Shown here: positions 1 through 12,459 of the stretch, piece by piece
Position numbering within the stretch: the first letter of the stretch is position 1
Layout of the letters: each line of letters begins with the position of its first letter
NCBI RefSeq assembly: GCF_037975245.1
Contig: NC_092570.1
Location: forward strand, 19,913,418 to 19,977,417
Direction: 5' to 3'
From: Apostichopus japonicus
Lineage: Eukaryota > Echinodermata > Holothuroidea > Aspidochirotida > Stichopodidae
Length of the DNA stretch: 64,000 nucleotides
Translations under genes and position numbers: made by a program
Notes under the pieces: generated by a model
Database searches by the model: none
What the model saw: the letters and a program-made list of their open reading frames with translations, nothing else
What the model was told of the DNA's origin: nothing

Positions 1-758
1 CTTGTTGCTTTACTTATTAGTTAGAATTCTAGTTTCCTATTTGTTACCAGTTTGTATCATGTTTGATCTCCATTCATGTTATAGGGTTTGTGATAGTCTG
101 TCACAATTTATGGATGCATTTCAACTTATATTTATCCCAGCGCAACGGTAACATTGCTTGGTCACATTGATAGGGTCCCTTTAATAGACTCACTTTGATA
201 AATAAAATGGCATAAGAGTTAACACATATCAACTAGAATTTAACTAACAAAATAGTCATAACCACTGAGAAAACATGAGAAAACTGCTAAGCTAATCTTC
301 TGATTCTGAACTTCAGCCTTTGTTTGGCCACCAATAAACTGTGCACAGCAGTCTAATCTGTGGCTTTAACAGCAAAGAAATCATAATCTGATTAGGTTTA
401 TCATTACACAATAAGAACCAACTTTTGTTATTTATGATTGTTTTCTGTATTTTATAGCACACTACTGTACTGTAAAAGAAGAAAGGCAGATTTTAATATG
501 GCTGAGCCGTTATAAATCATAGTGAAGCTGGCCCAGGAAGCACATCACTCGGCCTAGCGTGATTTAAAATACACCATCCGTTTACCCACACACATGATCA
601 ATTCACAAGGCGTACAATTAAACCTGCAGCTCGGATCGTATACTTCAGCCTAGCGCCTATCATCACGACACAGAAGTAGGCGGAACAGCCGGCTGAAAGG
701 CGTCTGTTTCGCCGTGCTCATTGAGACCGTTTTAACGACACAGATACACATACTACAT
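1..758. other. Probable intron of the 761-937 gene; nothing else seen
   Basis: This stretch lies downstream of the splice donor of the minus-strand exon. I see no second exon, RNA gene or repeat structure in it. Confidence 0.4.
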
Positions 759-760
759 AC

Positions 761-937
761 CTTATTTTTCAGCTGTTTCGAGGTAGAAACTCGCCTATGG
801 AGGGCCTTTGAGACTTCCTCGTCCCCATCGCTATCAGAAGAATCGTCCATCGAACTTGAAGGAACGGTTCCTTTCGGCCTACGTCTAGGCGAAACAGCCG
901 GCGACTTCACCGGGCTGGTTGTCGCCGTTGAGGCCAT
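761..937 (-). CDS. First coding exon of an unrecognised gene leaving the window to the left
   Basis: The exon opens with ATG (935-937) and reads 59 codons to a consensus splice donor, AAG|gtatgt, with the donor GT at 759-760 on the minus strand. It ends in phase 0. The encoded N-terminus begins MASTATTSPVKSPAVSPRRR and continues with an acidic serine stretch (DDSSDSDGDEE) and a basic end (STSKQLKNK). It is rich in Ser, Pro and charged residues, with SPVK, SPAV and SPRR that look like proline-directed kinase sites, and it has no signal peptide. This is typical of a disordered N-terminus of a cytoplasmic or nuclear protein. I do not recognise the family. No later exon is visible between 1 and 758, so the next exon is probably outside the window. 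The start-codon context and donor make a real exon likely. Confidence 0.6.
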
Positions 938-1971
938 TTGTCATTAACACCGTATTCGTACACAGTGTGTGTGTGTATGTATGGAAGGCTAGTATAGTGG
1001 AGTATATTACTCTAATAACTTAGTAATAAATTGTTTCACGTTCACTACTATCCTACACGTGAGAGTACACCAAACAGGCGACGATCATTGTTATTAACAA
1101 GTCAAATCTACGGAGCTGTGTAACCTCCATTCCAAATAAAATGTTGTGGATTGTATTTATATAGCTATACTGCTTGCTATTAGGGATGTAACATAATGTA
1201 TGTAACATGAGCACAAAATCAACCTTTTGAGCCATCCAACAACCAAAATCTAATACATGTGATATGAAATGAGATATCAGCTGGTAATCGAAGGTTAGTC
1301 GTCACTACATTCTTCATACAGCAGAATGACATGTACAATGGAAGGGAATATATTTCTAGAATAAGAAACCCAATATTTTTCCATGTCTGTCTGTCGAACC
1401 ATGCAGAGAAGTTAAGTTTATGCAGAGAAATAAAGTTCCTCAGTGGATAATACAATACTACTTCGGAGGTTTTAAGGAAATCAAAATAGGTTTTCGTCCT
1501 TGCATGGTAGAATAAACTTAATTTAATAACGGAAATAACCGACAGGTTAAAGTTGAATTATATTGGCTAGAGCGTTCAAGATCAAGATTCAATTGTTTCA
1601 CGAGGACTTGGCCTACATACCCACACCTATCCTTTACGAAACCCTGGATCCGCCCCTATCACCACTTGAGTAGGCCTAGAGTGTCAAACAGGCCCAAAGG
1701 CAGAACTTGAGGTGGGAGACATAAATGCTGACTGATGTCCGCCCTGCGGAAGTGTGTAATGAGAAAGACACCCTCCCTTTTCCGAACTTTTTTGATTGAA
1801 TTGGGGGCTACTTACTGTAGATACAAAATGTACTATAATTTCCATTATTTTAAATCAATTGTGTATAGTATAACCTTTTATATTTGAACGTGTGTAATGA
1901 AAGTAAACCATTTGGAAGAAAGTCCCCGGGAAGGCATGGGCCATGGTTTCAACTTTGATAAGCTTCATTGT
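938..1971. other. Non-coding stretch with one hAT-like terminus
   Basis: No gene is visible. At 1642-1659 the sequence ccctggatccgcccctat is the reverse complement of a terminus close to the common hAT end CAGGGGCGGATCC. I found no matching second end or 8-bp duplication, so only a fragment is claimed. A short (GT)n tract lies near 965. The promoter of the minus-strand gene at 761-937 should lie here, but no core element is obvious. Confidence 0.35.
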
Positions 1972-2201
1972 ATGTATGTATTTTAGATCCTCCTACAAGC
2001 AGGAACTCGCAAAGAAGCCTCATTGGTTTATCAAAGCCGCAAGCTGACCGAAGTCAGTCTCTTACATTCATATTTAACGTCCATGATTATGCATTGTCAA
2101 CAACTCTGTAACTGGACGACATACATTAATCTTGGAGTGACTCGAACCGGGGACCTTATATGATTGGAAGGCACCGGCGTTAACCACTGAGCTACACATC
2201 G
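1972..2201 (-). mobile_element. tRNA-derived SINE (tRNA-like head plus body)
   Basis: On the minus strand, 2131-2201 reads like a tRNA: an A-box-like TAGCTCAGTGGTTAACG and a B-box-like GGTTCGAGTC at the expected distance. The anticodon arm does not pair properly, so this is not a functional tRNA. A unique body follows, and the element ends in a short (ATAC)n tail near 1972-1985. Head, body and simple tail are the layout of a tRNA-derived SINE. The family is not one I can name, and no second copy of this particular body is present in the window. Confidence 0.55.
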
Positions 2202-3150
2202 TAAGCTTCAATAGATCACCAATTAATCAATGGAACATTAAAAATCATCAGAGCAACAAAATGGCGGGGTACAAGATGTGCACTACTAGTCAATTCTAGC
2301 GTATAGCTCAGAATATCATGCATAATATTTGAAACTTTTCTGCTTCTGTTTCTTCTGTTCTGCTTCTGTTAGATACTCGTTAAAAACCCCTCTCGGGTCT
2401 CACAACGAGGATGTTGGTGCGCAGCGCAGCAGTGCTAATAACAATGCGTGGGCAATCTTGTCTAAACACCTCAGGACTAAGGCTCTCTTTAACGGCCAAG
2501 GATTGTGAATTCCAGTCTAGAAAGTTTTTTTTTCGTGCGTGTGAAGAAAGTCGGTTCTTAAAGTTTATTTAGCGCAACGGTCACGTTACGAGAACGCACA
2601 GAAAGTGGCGCAATATTAGCTGACTCAATGAACGTACGTTGAACTACTTATTCATTAACTTTTCATTAGTAAATTTCTAATTTATATATACGTTGAACTC
2701 ACTAATTTTTACGACTTATCACGCTTTGCCTTTTTTCTTTTCTTTTTTTTTTGTTCTAATTATCTGCACAATTTACCAAAAAACCTGTTCTACCCACGTC
2801 TTTGCCGTGCTTTTTGTAATAAAGGTGATCATGAGGTTACCATGGAGAAGTTGTATTAACTATGACGTCATAGGCGACCTTTCGACGAGCACTCAATTGT
2901 ATTTTTTCCCCTCTTTTGTCCGCCTACGCGTAACTTACCGAAAGCCGTTACGCTGTCAGCAGGACTATACTCATATATATGAAGGTCGGTAATACTAAGA
3001 AAGAAAATTAAAACATAGAATGCGAAGAAATCAAGAAAAAACAAAGGAAAAGAGAAAACAGGATGAAAATTTGGAAATTAGTCATCTGTGTCTCCATCAA
3101 TATCATAACTCTTATAAGGCGGTATAAATCCCAAACCTACTTATGCATTC
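2202..3150. other. Non-coding stretch, nothing recognised
   Basis: Open frames here (for example near 2693-2992) run through T-rich low-complexity sequence and have no splice or family support. Confidence 0.3.
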
Positions 3151-3385
3151 ATATAAATATAAATGAAAATCGTAATGAGTTGGAAAATCAAGATCAGTGA
3201 AAAAACTTCCAGCCTCCACCGGGATTCGAACCCGGGCCTCCCGCTCTGTACGCGGACACCCTAATCAACTAGACTATGGACGCTGATTGTATGTCCAGAG
3301 GTTCGAAACCAGTAAGAAAGGTCGCAATTCCAATGTAGGCGTTTGTCACCTGTATCGAACAATACTAGTTCTGTTTTTGTGACAC
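3151..3385 (-). mobile_element. tRNA-derived SINE, family A, full-length copy 1
   Basis: On the minus strand the element starts near 3385 with about 100 bp of unique 5' sequence. A tRNA-like core follows at 3212-3284, with A box TAGTCTAGTTGATTAGG and B box GGTTCGAATCC. The acceptor stem pairs at 6 of 7 positions and the anticodon stem folds with loop GTACAGA. A 50-bp tail ends in CATTTATAT. The same order of sequence recurs at 15061-15290, and partial copies lie at 3529-3635, 3954-4028 and 26666-26755, which defines a dispersed family. The 5' part also contains GGTTTCGAACC, a second B-box-like motif, so the element may be a dimer of two tRNA-related units. The anticodon varies between copies, which argues against a working tRNA. 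Confidence 0.75.
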
Positions 3386-3528
3386 ATTTTGCCCTACTCT
3401 AGAGATCAAACATGATGCTTACCAACTCGAAATCATTTGTGATTCCTAAAGCCGGATCTCGAAAGAAATACTTTGAACAGACTTTATGTTAATGAAATGG
3501 AGGTAAACGACAAAGGCAAATGAATATA

Positions 3529-3631
3529 TATAAATGAAAATCGTAATGAGTTGGAAAATCAAGAGCAGTTAAAAAACTTCCAGCCTCCACCGGGATTCGA
3601 ACCCGGGCCTCCCGCTCTGTACGCGGACACC

Positions 3632-3635
<4 letters not shown>
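3529..3635 (-). mobile_element. SINE family A, truncated copy (left arm of a fold-back)
   Basis: The 3' half of the SINE on the minus strand, cut inside the tRNA-like part where it runs into (AT)n. It shares the variant TTAACTGCTCT with the copy at 3954-4028 and with no other copy. The two form an inverted repeat. Confidence 0.75.
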
Positions 3636-4028
<393 letters not shown>

Positions 4029-4098
<70 letters not shown>

Positions 4099-4106
4099 TA
4101 TATATA

Positions 4107-4137
<31 letters not shown>

Positions 4138-4145
4138 AATATATA

Positions 4146-4176
<31 letters not shown>

Positions 4177-4209
4177 TATAAATATATAATATAAATATAT
4201 ATATATATA

Positions 4210-4271
<62 letters not shown>

Positions 4272-4273
4272 TT
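4029..4273. repeat. (AT)n microsatellite
   Basis: TA dinucleotide tract with AAATATA interruptions following the SINE arm. Confidence 0.95.
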
Positions 4274-6110
4274 ATTTAAGTCAGGGTATGTATACATCTA
4301 CTCAAATTAATAAAATGTTATAATAGATACGAAGACAGGAGAGGAACAAAGAAACATGTCATACATATAGGTCTCTTATGACATCACAGATCTTTCTGTT
4401 TCAAATACAATGATCAAATATTTACCCAAACCGTGGTCTTAAAAGTCACATGCCACTCATACAGCCCCATATTTTAACATATCAGAGTGATTGCTAGGAG
4501 GCTCCCAAAATATAAGACATTTTTTAAATGCCAGTGCAAAAAACAACTCAGTTTCAGACAAACGAAACACACAATTAAATGCTACGACGTCAAAGTGGAT
4601 AAGACAGCAGATGGGGTGGTGGGGGGGGGGGGGTTGGGGGGGGTTTTATGGCAGAACACATGTGAGAAATATCCTACCGGTTAAATAACTGAAGTATAAC
4701 TTTATTCCCTATACTCAGTTTACAGAGGCATGTGATCAATGGTGTTCAAAGTACCCTAAACGGACAGAAGAAAAATATAAACTTGAATAGCTTTCTTCGA
4801 TATAACGCGACATTATATTTCTGATGGAATGACTGTGCATAACGTGTATACTTTACAATTAATTCGTTCAAAATATCAGATTGTCGTAGCAGTTCTTGTG
4901 AACTATACCTCCATAGACCAGTGACCTAAATCGAGAGCTAGATATAGGAAGGTACACTAACAAACGTATACGCGGTATATAGATACAATGTAAACTGACA
5001 TGCAGTGCGTAACCTGGTTATAACATCATATCCATGGTTTCTCTATTCCTCCGTATCGTTTCAGTTTGAAAAGAAGCGGAATTGTATTAGAACGTGCCGA
5101 GGGGGGGGGGGGGGGGGAATTACCAGGCGTAAACATCAGTGGCGTGCTTAGGGGGGTGGGTGATTCAAATTTCCTCGACTGATGTAGGTTGGAGCGTGAA
5201 TCTTAATGTAAGGACCAATGGGGACTCAATACTTTTAAAGGAGTGGCTATACTGCTCTGGGTGTGGGGGTCCTATCCAAAAAAGTTAAAATAATTAGACG
5301 TCAAATTGTGCATTTTGAGGAATATTTAGACTTTAAGTTTGCTATATATAAGTAGCTCTTAAAACGAAAGATTGTGCTAATGAATAATAATAAATTCAAC
5401 TCCCCTCCCCCTCCCCGCCCTAGACTCATTAGATAGGGGCCTGAACCTTTATGGGAGGGCCAGAGACGAATCAAGGATTTATTTCTGCCCTGGGGACCGG
5501 TCACTTTCCTCAACGGAGAAAGTCTGAGAGTGCCATGTCCGGACGTCTATAAAGGTGCTAAATATCTAACATTTGCTATAACCCAAGCCTAAACCATGGT
5601 TCTAACATTGCTAACCCAAGCCCAAACCATGGTTGGGCTTGAGATGGGCGACAAGCCAATTAAATCAACCTCTTGATAAGTCAGTTATTTGCGATCTGCT
5701 GTGCTTTCTTTTTTTTCAAAATCCAATATGTTGATTTCTATTCATTTCATTCAGATCTGGTAAATACCACAGCAATTACGTTCTTTGTTCATTTTGTAAG
5801 GTTTCTCTGTTAATCAATTAGCACTCTTACATAATAATGTTATCAATGTTGACTTTTCCTTCATTCTGACTTAATTATGTTGTAATATAATTTGAGCAAA
5901 TAGTCTACAGCTCAGCATACCGCATTTTATTGTCTGCCTATAGACCTATTTATTGAACAGAGCCATATGCTCAGGCAGGCATTAACTGCAGTCGATACCT
6001 GACCAGAATAACAAAGAATTCCTTCCGTCTGGAATATTTTATTAAATACCATGGTCTTTTAAGCAACAAAATTATGTAAAAAATAGCATAAAATAAATGG
6101 CTACATATAT
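4274..6110. other. Non-coding stretch with G-tracts and a solo hAT-like end
   Basis: No gene is visible. G-runs lie at about 4621-4648 and 5101-5117. At 5137 the sequence CAGTGGCGTGCTTAGG resembles the hAT termini found elsewhere in the window, but no partner end or 8-bp duplication was found. A perfect short palindrome around CCATGG lies near 5615-5640. The overlapping open frames at 4487-4688 run through a poly-G tract and are not credible. Confidence 0.35.
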
Positions 6111-6130
6111 GGCTATATATATATATATGG

Positions 6131-6185
<55 letters not shown>

Positions 6186-6297
6186 AAACATTGGCTGTTT
6201 TACTTCCAATCACTTACCTAATTCAATTATTGTATCTCACTCGAGATCCAGCCTTTCTCTAAATGCAGCATAGTTGTTTAACAGTTTTTCCGTTATT

Positions 6298-6331
<34 letters not shown>
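6111..6331. repeat. Two (AT)n microsatellites
   Basis: TA tracts at about 6113-6180 and 6301-6331, separated by ordinary sequence. Confidence 0.9.
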
Positions 6332-6334
<3 letters not shown>

Positions 6335-6623
6335 TCTACTTAAGATCACTCAAGATTTTATCCCTTTAACGTCATAAACATAGCCTACCGAGATATGTAA
6401 ATTTGTGCATTATTAATAAATCTTTTTTTGATTTTTGTTTCAATTTCGCTGTTTATCTTCATTTATCAGGAAAAACAAAATTCAATTTCAATGCAAAACA
6501 AAAAATCCTTGCGGGGAGGTGAATTTTATCGTTGTTTTATAGTTTGTTTTTATTTTCTTTCAATGGTATATATTTCCTCTTAATATTCTCCGAGAAACCG
6601 GCGTATGAGTAAGTATAACAAAG

Positions 6624-7194
6624 CAGTGGCGTCGCCTAGGGGTGGCCAAGGGGCACGTGCTCCCCCAAAAAATCGTACCCCCTGGTGCCCCCAAATGCGA
6701 TTTGTAGTGTTAAAACAAAATACTCAAACGAAACCTGTTTTTCAAAGGACGAAACGTATTATGTTCATCAGTAAAACTTCTTTCCACCGACCATCACAAT
6801 AACCAGGTGTTTTCTCACTAGCAAGGTCACAGAGGCCCCGGCGTGAACCGCTAGTGCTTAAACTTCACTACTACCCTGCATGAATTTCAATTTCAATTTT
6901 CAACACTCCTATTTAAAAACATTATCAAAGCAAGAGGGTTGATTTCCATTTTTGGTATATCTTTTTTATCCGCCTCAATTAAAAACATCAATATCGGACA
7001 CTGACTAAGCCCGAAAATTCTTGAACATTAAATTACTTCAAGTTGCAAAATATAGCACCAGATTGCATTTCAGGACAACCCCTCCCATTCAACCCACCGC
7101 CAGGACGGCATTCACAAATAAACTTTGTGCCTTCCTAATTAAGTGATGTGCCCTCCCTGTGCCCCCAATATTGAACTGTTTGGCGACACCACTG
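6624..7194. mobile_element. Non-autonomous hAT element (571 bp)
   Basis: The left end is CAGTGGCGTCGCC and the right end, read inward, is CAGTGGTGTCGCC, so 12 of 13 bases match. The flanking 8-mers are taacaaag (6616-6623) and caacaaag (7195-7202), a target-site duplication with one mismatch. CAGTGGCG-type ends with an 8-bp duplication are the hAT signature. The interior has no transposase; C-rich tracts follow each terminus. Orientation is arbitrary. Confidence 0.8.
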
Positions 7195-7202
7195 CAACAA
7201 AG

Positions 7203-8101
7203 AAGAACGTATATTCTAATGTGTGTTTTCTAACTTATATACATATATAACTCTGGTTATCAAATCTTAGTTACTTGCGTAAGGAGTTTGATGACTGTCT
7301 TTGAATATATTTGTGTTGCAAACTGGTTCATGTTGCCGTTTGCCAGTGATTTGGAAGAACTATCGTTCTCAGAGAGGTGAGGAGAAATTGGGGTGGGTGG
7401 GGAGGATCAAACAATCCGCGGGAACAGCTGGCGAAAATATCCCGTAACCGAACAATATACTAACAAAGACAGAGAAATCATGTAAACTAGTGGATATAAA
7501 TTGGTCAGCAATTAGTACAAAAACACAACAACAACTTAACAACATGAAAAAACTGTTGATCGGTTTCGAAAATACTTCTTGGGCGTCATAACTGCATTTT
7601 CAGTGACAGTTTGGGTGTTTATAGCATAACTAATTACTTCGAACACAAAGTTTTGGTTCTAGCCTTAACCATTTTGGATGTTTGGCTTCCTCTAATCATG
7701 GTGTTGTATCATCTCGGCGTGGTCTTATAGAAAGGAGCTGTTAGGGAAGAACCAAGGCAACACAATCAGGCCAGGGATGACCATAACTGAAAGTAGTTTA
7801 AACTTTTTGCTAAAACATAACATTCAATTGCATGCAATGCACTATTCCGCCTGTCACACAGAAACACATGTACGCATGAGACACCATGCACATTTAAGGC
7901 ATCAGGGATGATAATGCAATATGGCCCCCCCCCCCCTCACACACACACTCGTAGTAACTGGTTAATGGTTAACTGGTTTCCAATTAACCTGATGTGAACA
8001 GTTTACGACGCAAAAAACGATGGCGCTATGCAGTATTAATGTCTAGAGCCGTATATTTATTTAATATACGGCTCTGTTAGCATTCAGCTTGTCGGCGATC
8101 T
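7203..8101. other. Non-coding stretch with one strong hairpin
   Basis: No gene is recognised. Near 8045-8078 there is a perfect hairpin: gagccgtatatt, a short loop, and its complement. Confidence 0.3.
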
Positions 8102-9052
8102 CCGGTATCCAGTGGCGTAGCCAGGATTTTTGCAGTGGGGGGGGGGCGCTGGGGTGGCTTGATCATTTCCTGGGAGGGCGTCTTGTTATTATCTAAGCGG
8201 AGCGCCACCATAAGTTGGCGCGCAGCGTCTCAGAAACTTTTAGCTAAAAAGGCTTCCTAGATCGTTGGAAATGGCACTTCCCAGGCCTTGTTAGCTGCTC
8301 TAAAGTTTCCTCAACATCATTTAATTTTGAGATCCCATGTCTTGATATGGTCATCAAATAGTTTAGTGAAATAGAAAAAAAAACAGTCTGGTAAGTTACT
8401 TTGAAATATCATGACATCTCTTTTGTGAGTTTGACACCGGCATTGACATTTTATGACAATTCTGCAAATTGCGCGTGGAAAATAAGGAAAGATTGGCTGG
8501 GCTTTCAGGCAAGTAACATACTGAAATGACCGAACTATATGTCAAACTGACATCAAAGATTGCGTCTGAAATATTATTAGGGTGAATAGACTGATTGGCC
8601 GGTAGTTTTCAGCGGTAGTATTGTCTCCTTTCTTGAAAATTTGGTTTTTAGCAGTTTTAAGAGCATCAGGGTACGTCCCAGAAGTGAAAACCCGATTGAA
8701 AATGTAACAAAGTATCGAGCAATGACGTGAGAAACCTGTTTGATGTCAGCATTTTTTCCTTTTTAACATCTTCTTTGGCATTCCAGTACCAGGAAACGAC
8801 CTTTCTATAAGGGAATAGTATAGCTCACTAGCTTGTTCAGTTGCGCACTGGTTACATGATCCCGATTGGCTGTTTTATTAATATTTATTCAGGCGCGTAA
8901 CGAGGAATTTGCCAAGGGAGGGGCGCACCTGTAGGCAAATTTTCAGAGCCGTAGATTCAGCATTGGAAACTATCAGAGCCGTATCAGGGCCGTATAAGCG
9001 TAGCGCCCCCATATTTTGGCGCGAAGCGTACAAGAAAATTTTGGCCGAAAAT

Positions 9053-10305
9053 TTATTTATTTATTTGTTTGCCACAAAAGTACAAAGTGGAGGAAGTCTT
9101 CCATAAAGCTTAAAAGCTTAACAATGTGGAAGACTCCCTGAAGAAAGAAAAGAAAAGAAAAGAAAAAACAAAATATATATATGTGTATGAATACATACAT
9201 AGATATAAGTACAAATTAAATGTTCAATATATATATATATATATATAGTAATTACATACAGGTATAATTTAGTTTTAGTCAGTAACTAGCTATTATTTCC
9301 TTACAAAACCACTTCTTAAAGGATGTGACTGACTTTTTACTCTTTAAATCGTTCATTAGAAGATTCCATGTTTTTGTTGCACGGTTTTGTAGGCTTAAAG
9401 TTCCAATGGTGGTATTGTAGAGATTATAGTGGGCATGATTAGCATGCCTCGTGTTATGATTATGTACATCTCTGTTACTGGTTAAAAAATTGTCAAAGGC
9501 AGCTGGTAGTAATCCATTCCAGGTCTTGTAGGCAAATAATGCAAGCTTAACTTTAATGAGATCGTGCACTTTTAGTAAGTTGAGTTTCTTAAATAGGGGA
9601 CTGGTGTGCTCACGTGGGGCTGAATGTGTTATGTGGCGAATGGCTGCCTTTTGGAGTATTATAAGATTGTTAAGGTTGGTGTTGTATGTACCAGACCAAA
9701 TAATGGAACAGTAAGTGAGATGCGGGACAACCAGGGTCTGGTATAGTGTTCTGAGTATGTTTTCCGATAGATAATATTTCAACTTAGATAATATGCCAAC
9801 ATTCCGTGCAATTATACTGCAAATAGTTGAAATATGGTTGCGCCAGCTAAGTTTACAATCAATATTTACACCTAAAAACTTAGTAGTATAAACTTGCTTA
9901 ATTATTTTACCATCCATACATATATCTTTATTCCAAATAAGTGTATTACGAGTATTAAAGACAATGTAATTACTTTTTTGTACATTTAGTGATAATTTGT
10001 TGGCTGAAAACCAACTACAGAATTTATTTAATTCATTTGACACGTTGGAAGATAATGTGATTATGTCGTCGCTCTCGAAGAAAATACTGGTGTCATCAGC
10101 AAAGAGAATGATTTTGGCTAGTTTGGAGACATGACAAATATCGTTAATATATAGAATAAATAACAAAGGACCTAAGACTGAACCCTGTGGAACGCCGCAA
10201 CGAATTTTAGCAAGATCGGATCTAGAGTTTTTATACAAGGTATACTGATATCTGTTCGAAATATAGCTTTCAAGCCAGTTGAGAGTAGTTCCTCTAATGC
10301 CGTAT
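9053..10305 (-). mobile_element. 5'-truncated CR1/L2- or Jockey-like LINE inserted in the inner hAT
   Basis: A minus-strand non-LTR retrotransposon cut off within the reverse transcriptase. It is flanked by the 6-mer gaaaat at 9047-9052 and 10306-10311, a probable target-site duplication. The hAT sequence resumes on either side exactly where an uninterrupted copy (36,510-36,600, reverse complement) runs through. After the stop codon the 3' UTR holds an AT tract, a C/T-rich stretch and a palindromic GGAAGACTTCC hairpin. It ends in repeated AAATA units at the hAT junction, as expected for LINE tails. Confidence 0.85.
9279..10305 (-). pseudogene. LINE reverse transcriptase, C-terminal part
   Basis: The frame is open from the truncation point to a stop at 9279-9281, about 340 residues. 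It starts at YGIRGTTLNW, a motif usual before the reverse transcriptase palm in CR1/Jockey-type LINEs. Then come GVPQGSVLGPLLFILYIND and the catalytic LFADDTSIF (the YxDD motif as FADD), then the thumb region. A C-terminal stretch follows with LQKAAIRHI and NHNTRHA, typical of this group. The endonuclease and the first reverse transcriptase motifs are missing, so the copy cannot move by itself. The last coding residues lack any frameshift, which implies a fairly recent insertion. The ATG at 10335-10337 belongs to the host hAT, not to the LINE. Confidence 0.9.
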
Positions 10306-10803
10306 GAAAATGCCTCCCAGATCGCTGGAAATTGCACTTCCCAGGCCTTGCAAGTTGCATCTAAGCATTTTCTATTTTGAAATTACTAGCGATATCATAA
10401 AAACGTACAAAAATATATGCTCAGCAGGGGGGGGGGGGGGCGGTCGCCCCCTTCGCCCCCCCCCCCTTGGCCTGTATTTATTAGAGCAGGAATTATATAA
10501 TTCGACTGTCGTTAACATGCGTTTTCAGTACAGTGCGACTGTAGATGTCTTATCGGCCTATGCGCTATGTCAGGTCAGGTTTTTCAGCAACTATAGCCTA
10601 CTGCCGGTCCGCGGTCGAAGGGTCGTTCATGAGTGGTCATCATGGAGATTCGAATGATATTCGGAATGATATATTTTTCGCACATGTAATTTTTTTTCGA
10701 CACCCAAAATCCCAGTGGGAGGGTGACTGGGGGGCGACAAGCTTTCATGGGGGATGTCACCCCCATGCCCCCCTCCCCGTGGCTACGCCACTGCCGGTAT
10801 CCA

Positions 10804-11793
10804 TGGGTGTTGGTAGGATGAGCCAATTTCATCAGACCAAATTTCATGGAGTAAAGCTCTTGAATTGGTCTATGCATTAAATTAAGATGGTTTCCACTGC
10901 AACTTATTTTCACAGTAAGGCCTAATGGTAACGATATGTCCGATGCAGCGTAAGAACGAAGAAAACATTTCTAGGAACAAAATAACACTCTTCCTTCGCA
11001 TATATATTCTTCACAAACAAGAACATTCTAATGCATATTTCCTATCGAGGGTTTGGGTAACTCGGTGTGCACTGCAGCCAGTTGTCCAATACTAGTACCA
11101 CAACGTCTGGCGAAGGGGGGGGGGCAGGGGGCAGGAGGCTACAGCTCCCGTTCCTTAGTCAATTAAGGTCCATAGAAATTTGGAGGAACGGGGAAATAAT
11201 GTGGGGCACCGGGAAAGTTTGGAATAATGTATTCTCATTTCATAATATTGGAGTTCCGACGACATATTTGTCCTCTGGGCGCGACCAGGCTGCCGCTCGA
11301 TTCCTCTGAGTACCTCTCTATACTATAGTCACATATCGTGATTCAAACCGCTCATACTGACAGTATGAACAGTTGCGAACAATAAACATAGTCATAGTGC
11401 TCATACTGTCATGTGACTATAATATGCCTGTACATGTGATTGAGCGTGATATGCAAGTACAGTTTATAAAGAATGTTCGAACATCGGTGTCTGCTTTAGT
11501 TTATAATACATCGACTTTTAAGTCGTTCTGTCCAGAACAGACAATTTGTTAGGCAGCTTCTGTTTTTCTAGCCTTTTTTAGTTTCGACCCATGCATTGAT
11601 GATATCTGTTCTCGTTTCAAGAGAATTGGAGTATTGTAATTAACGCACCGCTGTCATACTCACATGATCGCAGTCCCAATGTAAAGAAGACTGAGACTGA
11701 GTTTGTATCAAGACAGTGAACATGGTCTGTTTTATATCCCAGAGCTCCATCTTGGGAGACTTTTTTGATACAGAATTAAAGCAATTTGCCTTG
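10804..11793. other. Non-coding stretch, nothing recognised
   Basis: No gene or bounded repeat seen. A short G-run lies near 11115. Confidence 0.3.
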
Positions 11794-11801
11794 CCCTACA
11801 C

Positions 11802-12451
11802 CAGGTTTCCCTAACTTTACCCCGCCCCCGCCCCCAAGAACCCTCTGTGTATGTCAGAGTTGTCCACGAACCCCCAACTTTTCGAGACACGATCTGAGTT
11901 ATTATGATACTGTAGGCCTAATACGCATAACAGTGCTTCGTAAAAGATCAAGTTCATAGTGTAATATTGAACTGTTATATCATGTTAAAACAGGCTAGTG
12001 ACTGCATGTTGTCACTCAACAACAATTTTCAAGCATGAATTTATGCTAACTTTGTTTGTGTCGGGCAAAATGGAGGTCATTTGGAATTTCCAAAATAATA
12101 ATAATAGTTACTTTGGCCAACCTTTCAGTTACATTCTCAGCTTTTTATCTTCACGACGTACTGTCATGCGTACACCAACTTCACCAAAGTCATGCGGCCT
12201 GTTTCCGTTTCATGATTCAGTTATCTATAACCTGCACGGTACGGTACTACTATGGCAACATATGCTTATGGAACGCGAAAGGAGTTTGTCGATAGGTACG
12301 AATTTTGTACATTACTAAATTATATGATATATCAGATTTTAGTTCAACAAAAAGTATTCTAGTTTTGACTTTCAGAAACGTCTCACGAACCCTTTGGGAT
12401 GGACTCACGCACCCCCTGGGGGTTCATGCACCCCAGTTATAGGAACCCCTG
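11802..12451. mobile_element. hAT element, CAGGGGTTCC family, copy 1 (650 bp)
   Basis: It is bounded by CAGGTTTCCCTAAC on the left and, read inward, CAGGGGTTCCTATAAC on the right. The 8-mer CCCTACAC flanks it on both sides (11794-11801 and 12452-12459). The interior is the reverse complement of the element at 60968-61473, sharing for example the block around ATATGATATATCAGATTTTA. No transposase is encoded. Confidence 0.85.
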
Positions 12452-12459
12452 CCCTACAC

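Larger units (their letters stand above)
8890..10474. mobile_element. Inner hAT element inserted in the outer hAT
   Basis: It starts CAGGCGCGTAACG at 8890 and ends ...CCTTGGCCTG at 10474. The flanking 8-mer TATTTATT is identical on both sides (8882-8889 and 10475-10482). The terminal inverted repeat is weak beyond CAGG, so the call rests mainly on the perfect 8-bp duplication and on internal homology to other hAT copies here. Without the LINE it is about 326 bp. Confidence 0.75.
8110..10793. mobile_element. Outer hAT element containing two later insertions
   Basis: The ends are perfect 13-bp inverted repeats, CAGTGGCGTAGCC at 8110-8122 and its complement at 10781-10793. They are flanked by the identical 8-mer CCGGTATC (8102-8109 and 10794-10801). 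This is a complete hAT element of 2684 bp. About 1.1 kb of that is its own sequence; the rest is the inner hAT at 8890-10474 with a LINE inside it. Its own body carries the block at 8197-8300, homologous to the inner element and to the hAT elements at 35770-36679. No transposase reading frame is present, so it must have moved using an enzyme encoded elsewhere. Confidence 0.88.

Noticed and set aside
3212-3284. tRNA-like sequence that could be called a Cys tRNA (anticodon ACA)
   Set aside because: It recurs with different anticodons within a larger repeated element, has an acceptor-stem mismatch, and belongs to a SINE.
4487-4688. Two overlapping short frames through a poly-G tract
   Set aside because: They read VVGGGGLGG-type sequence only because of the G-run, with no splice or family evidence.
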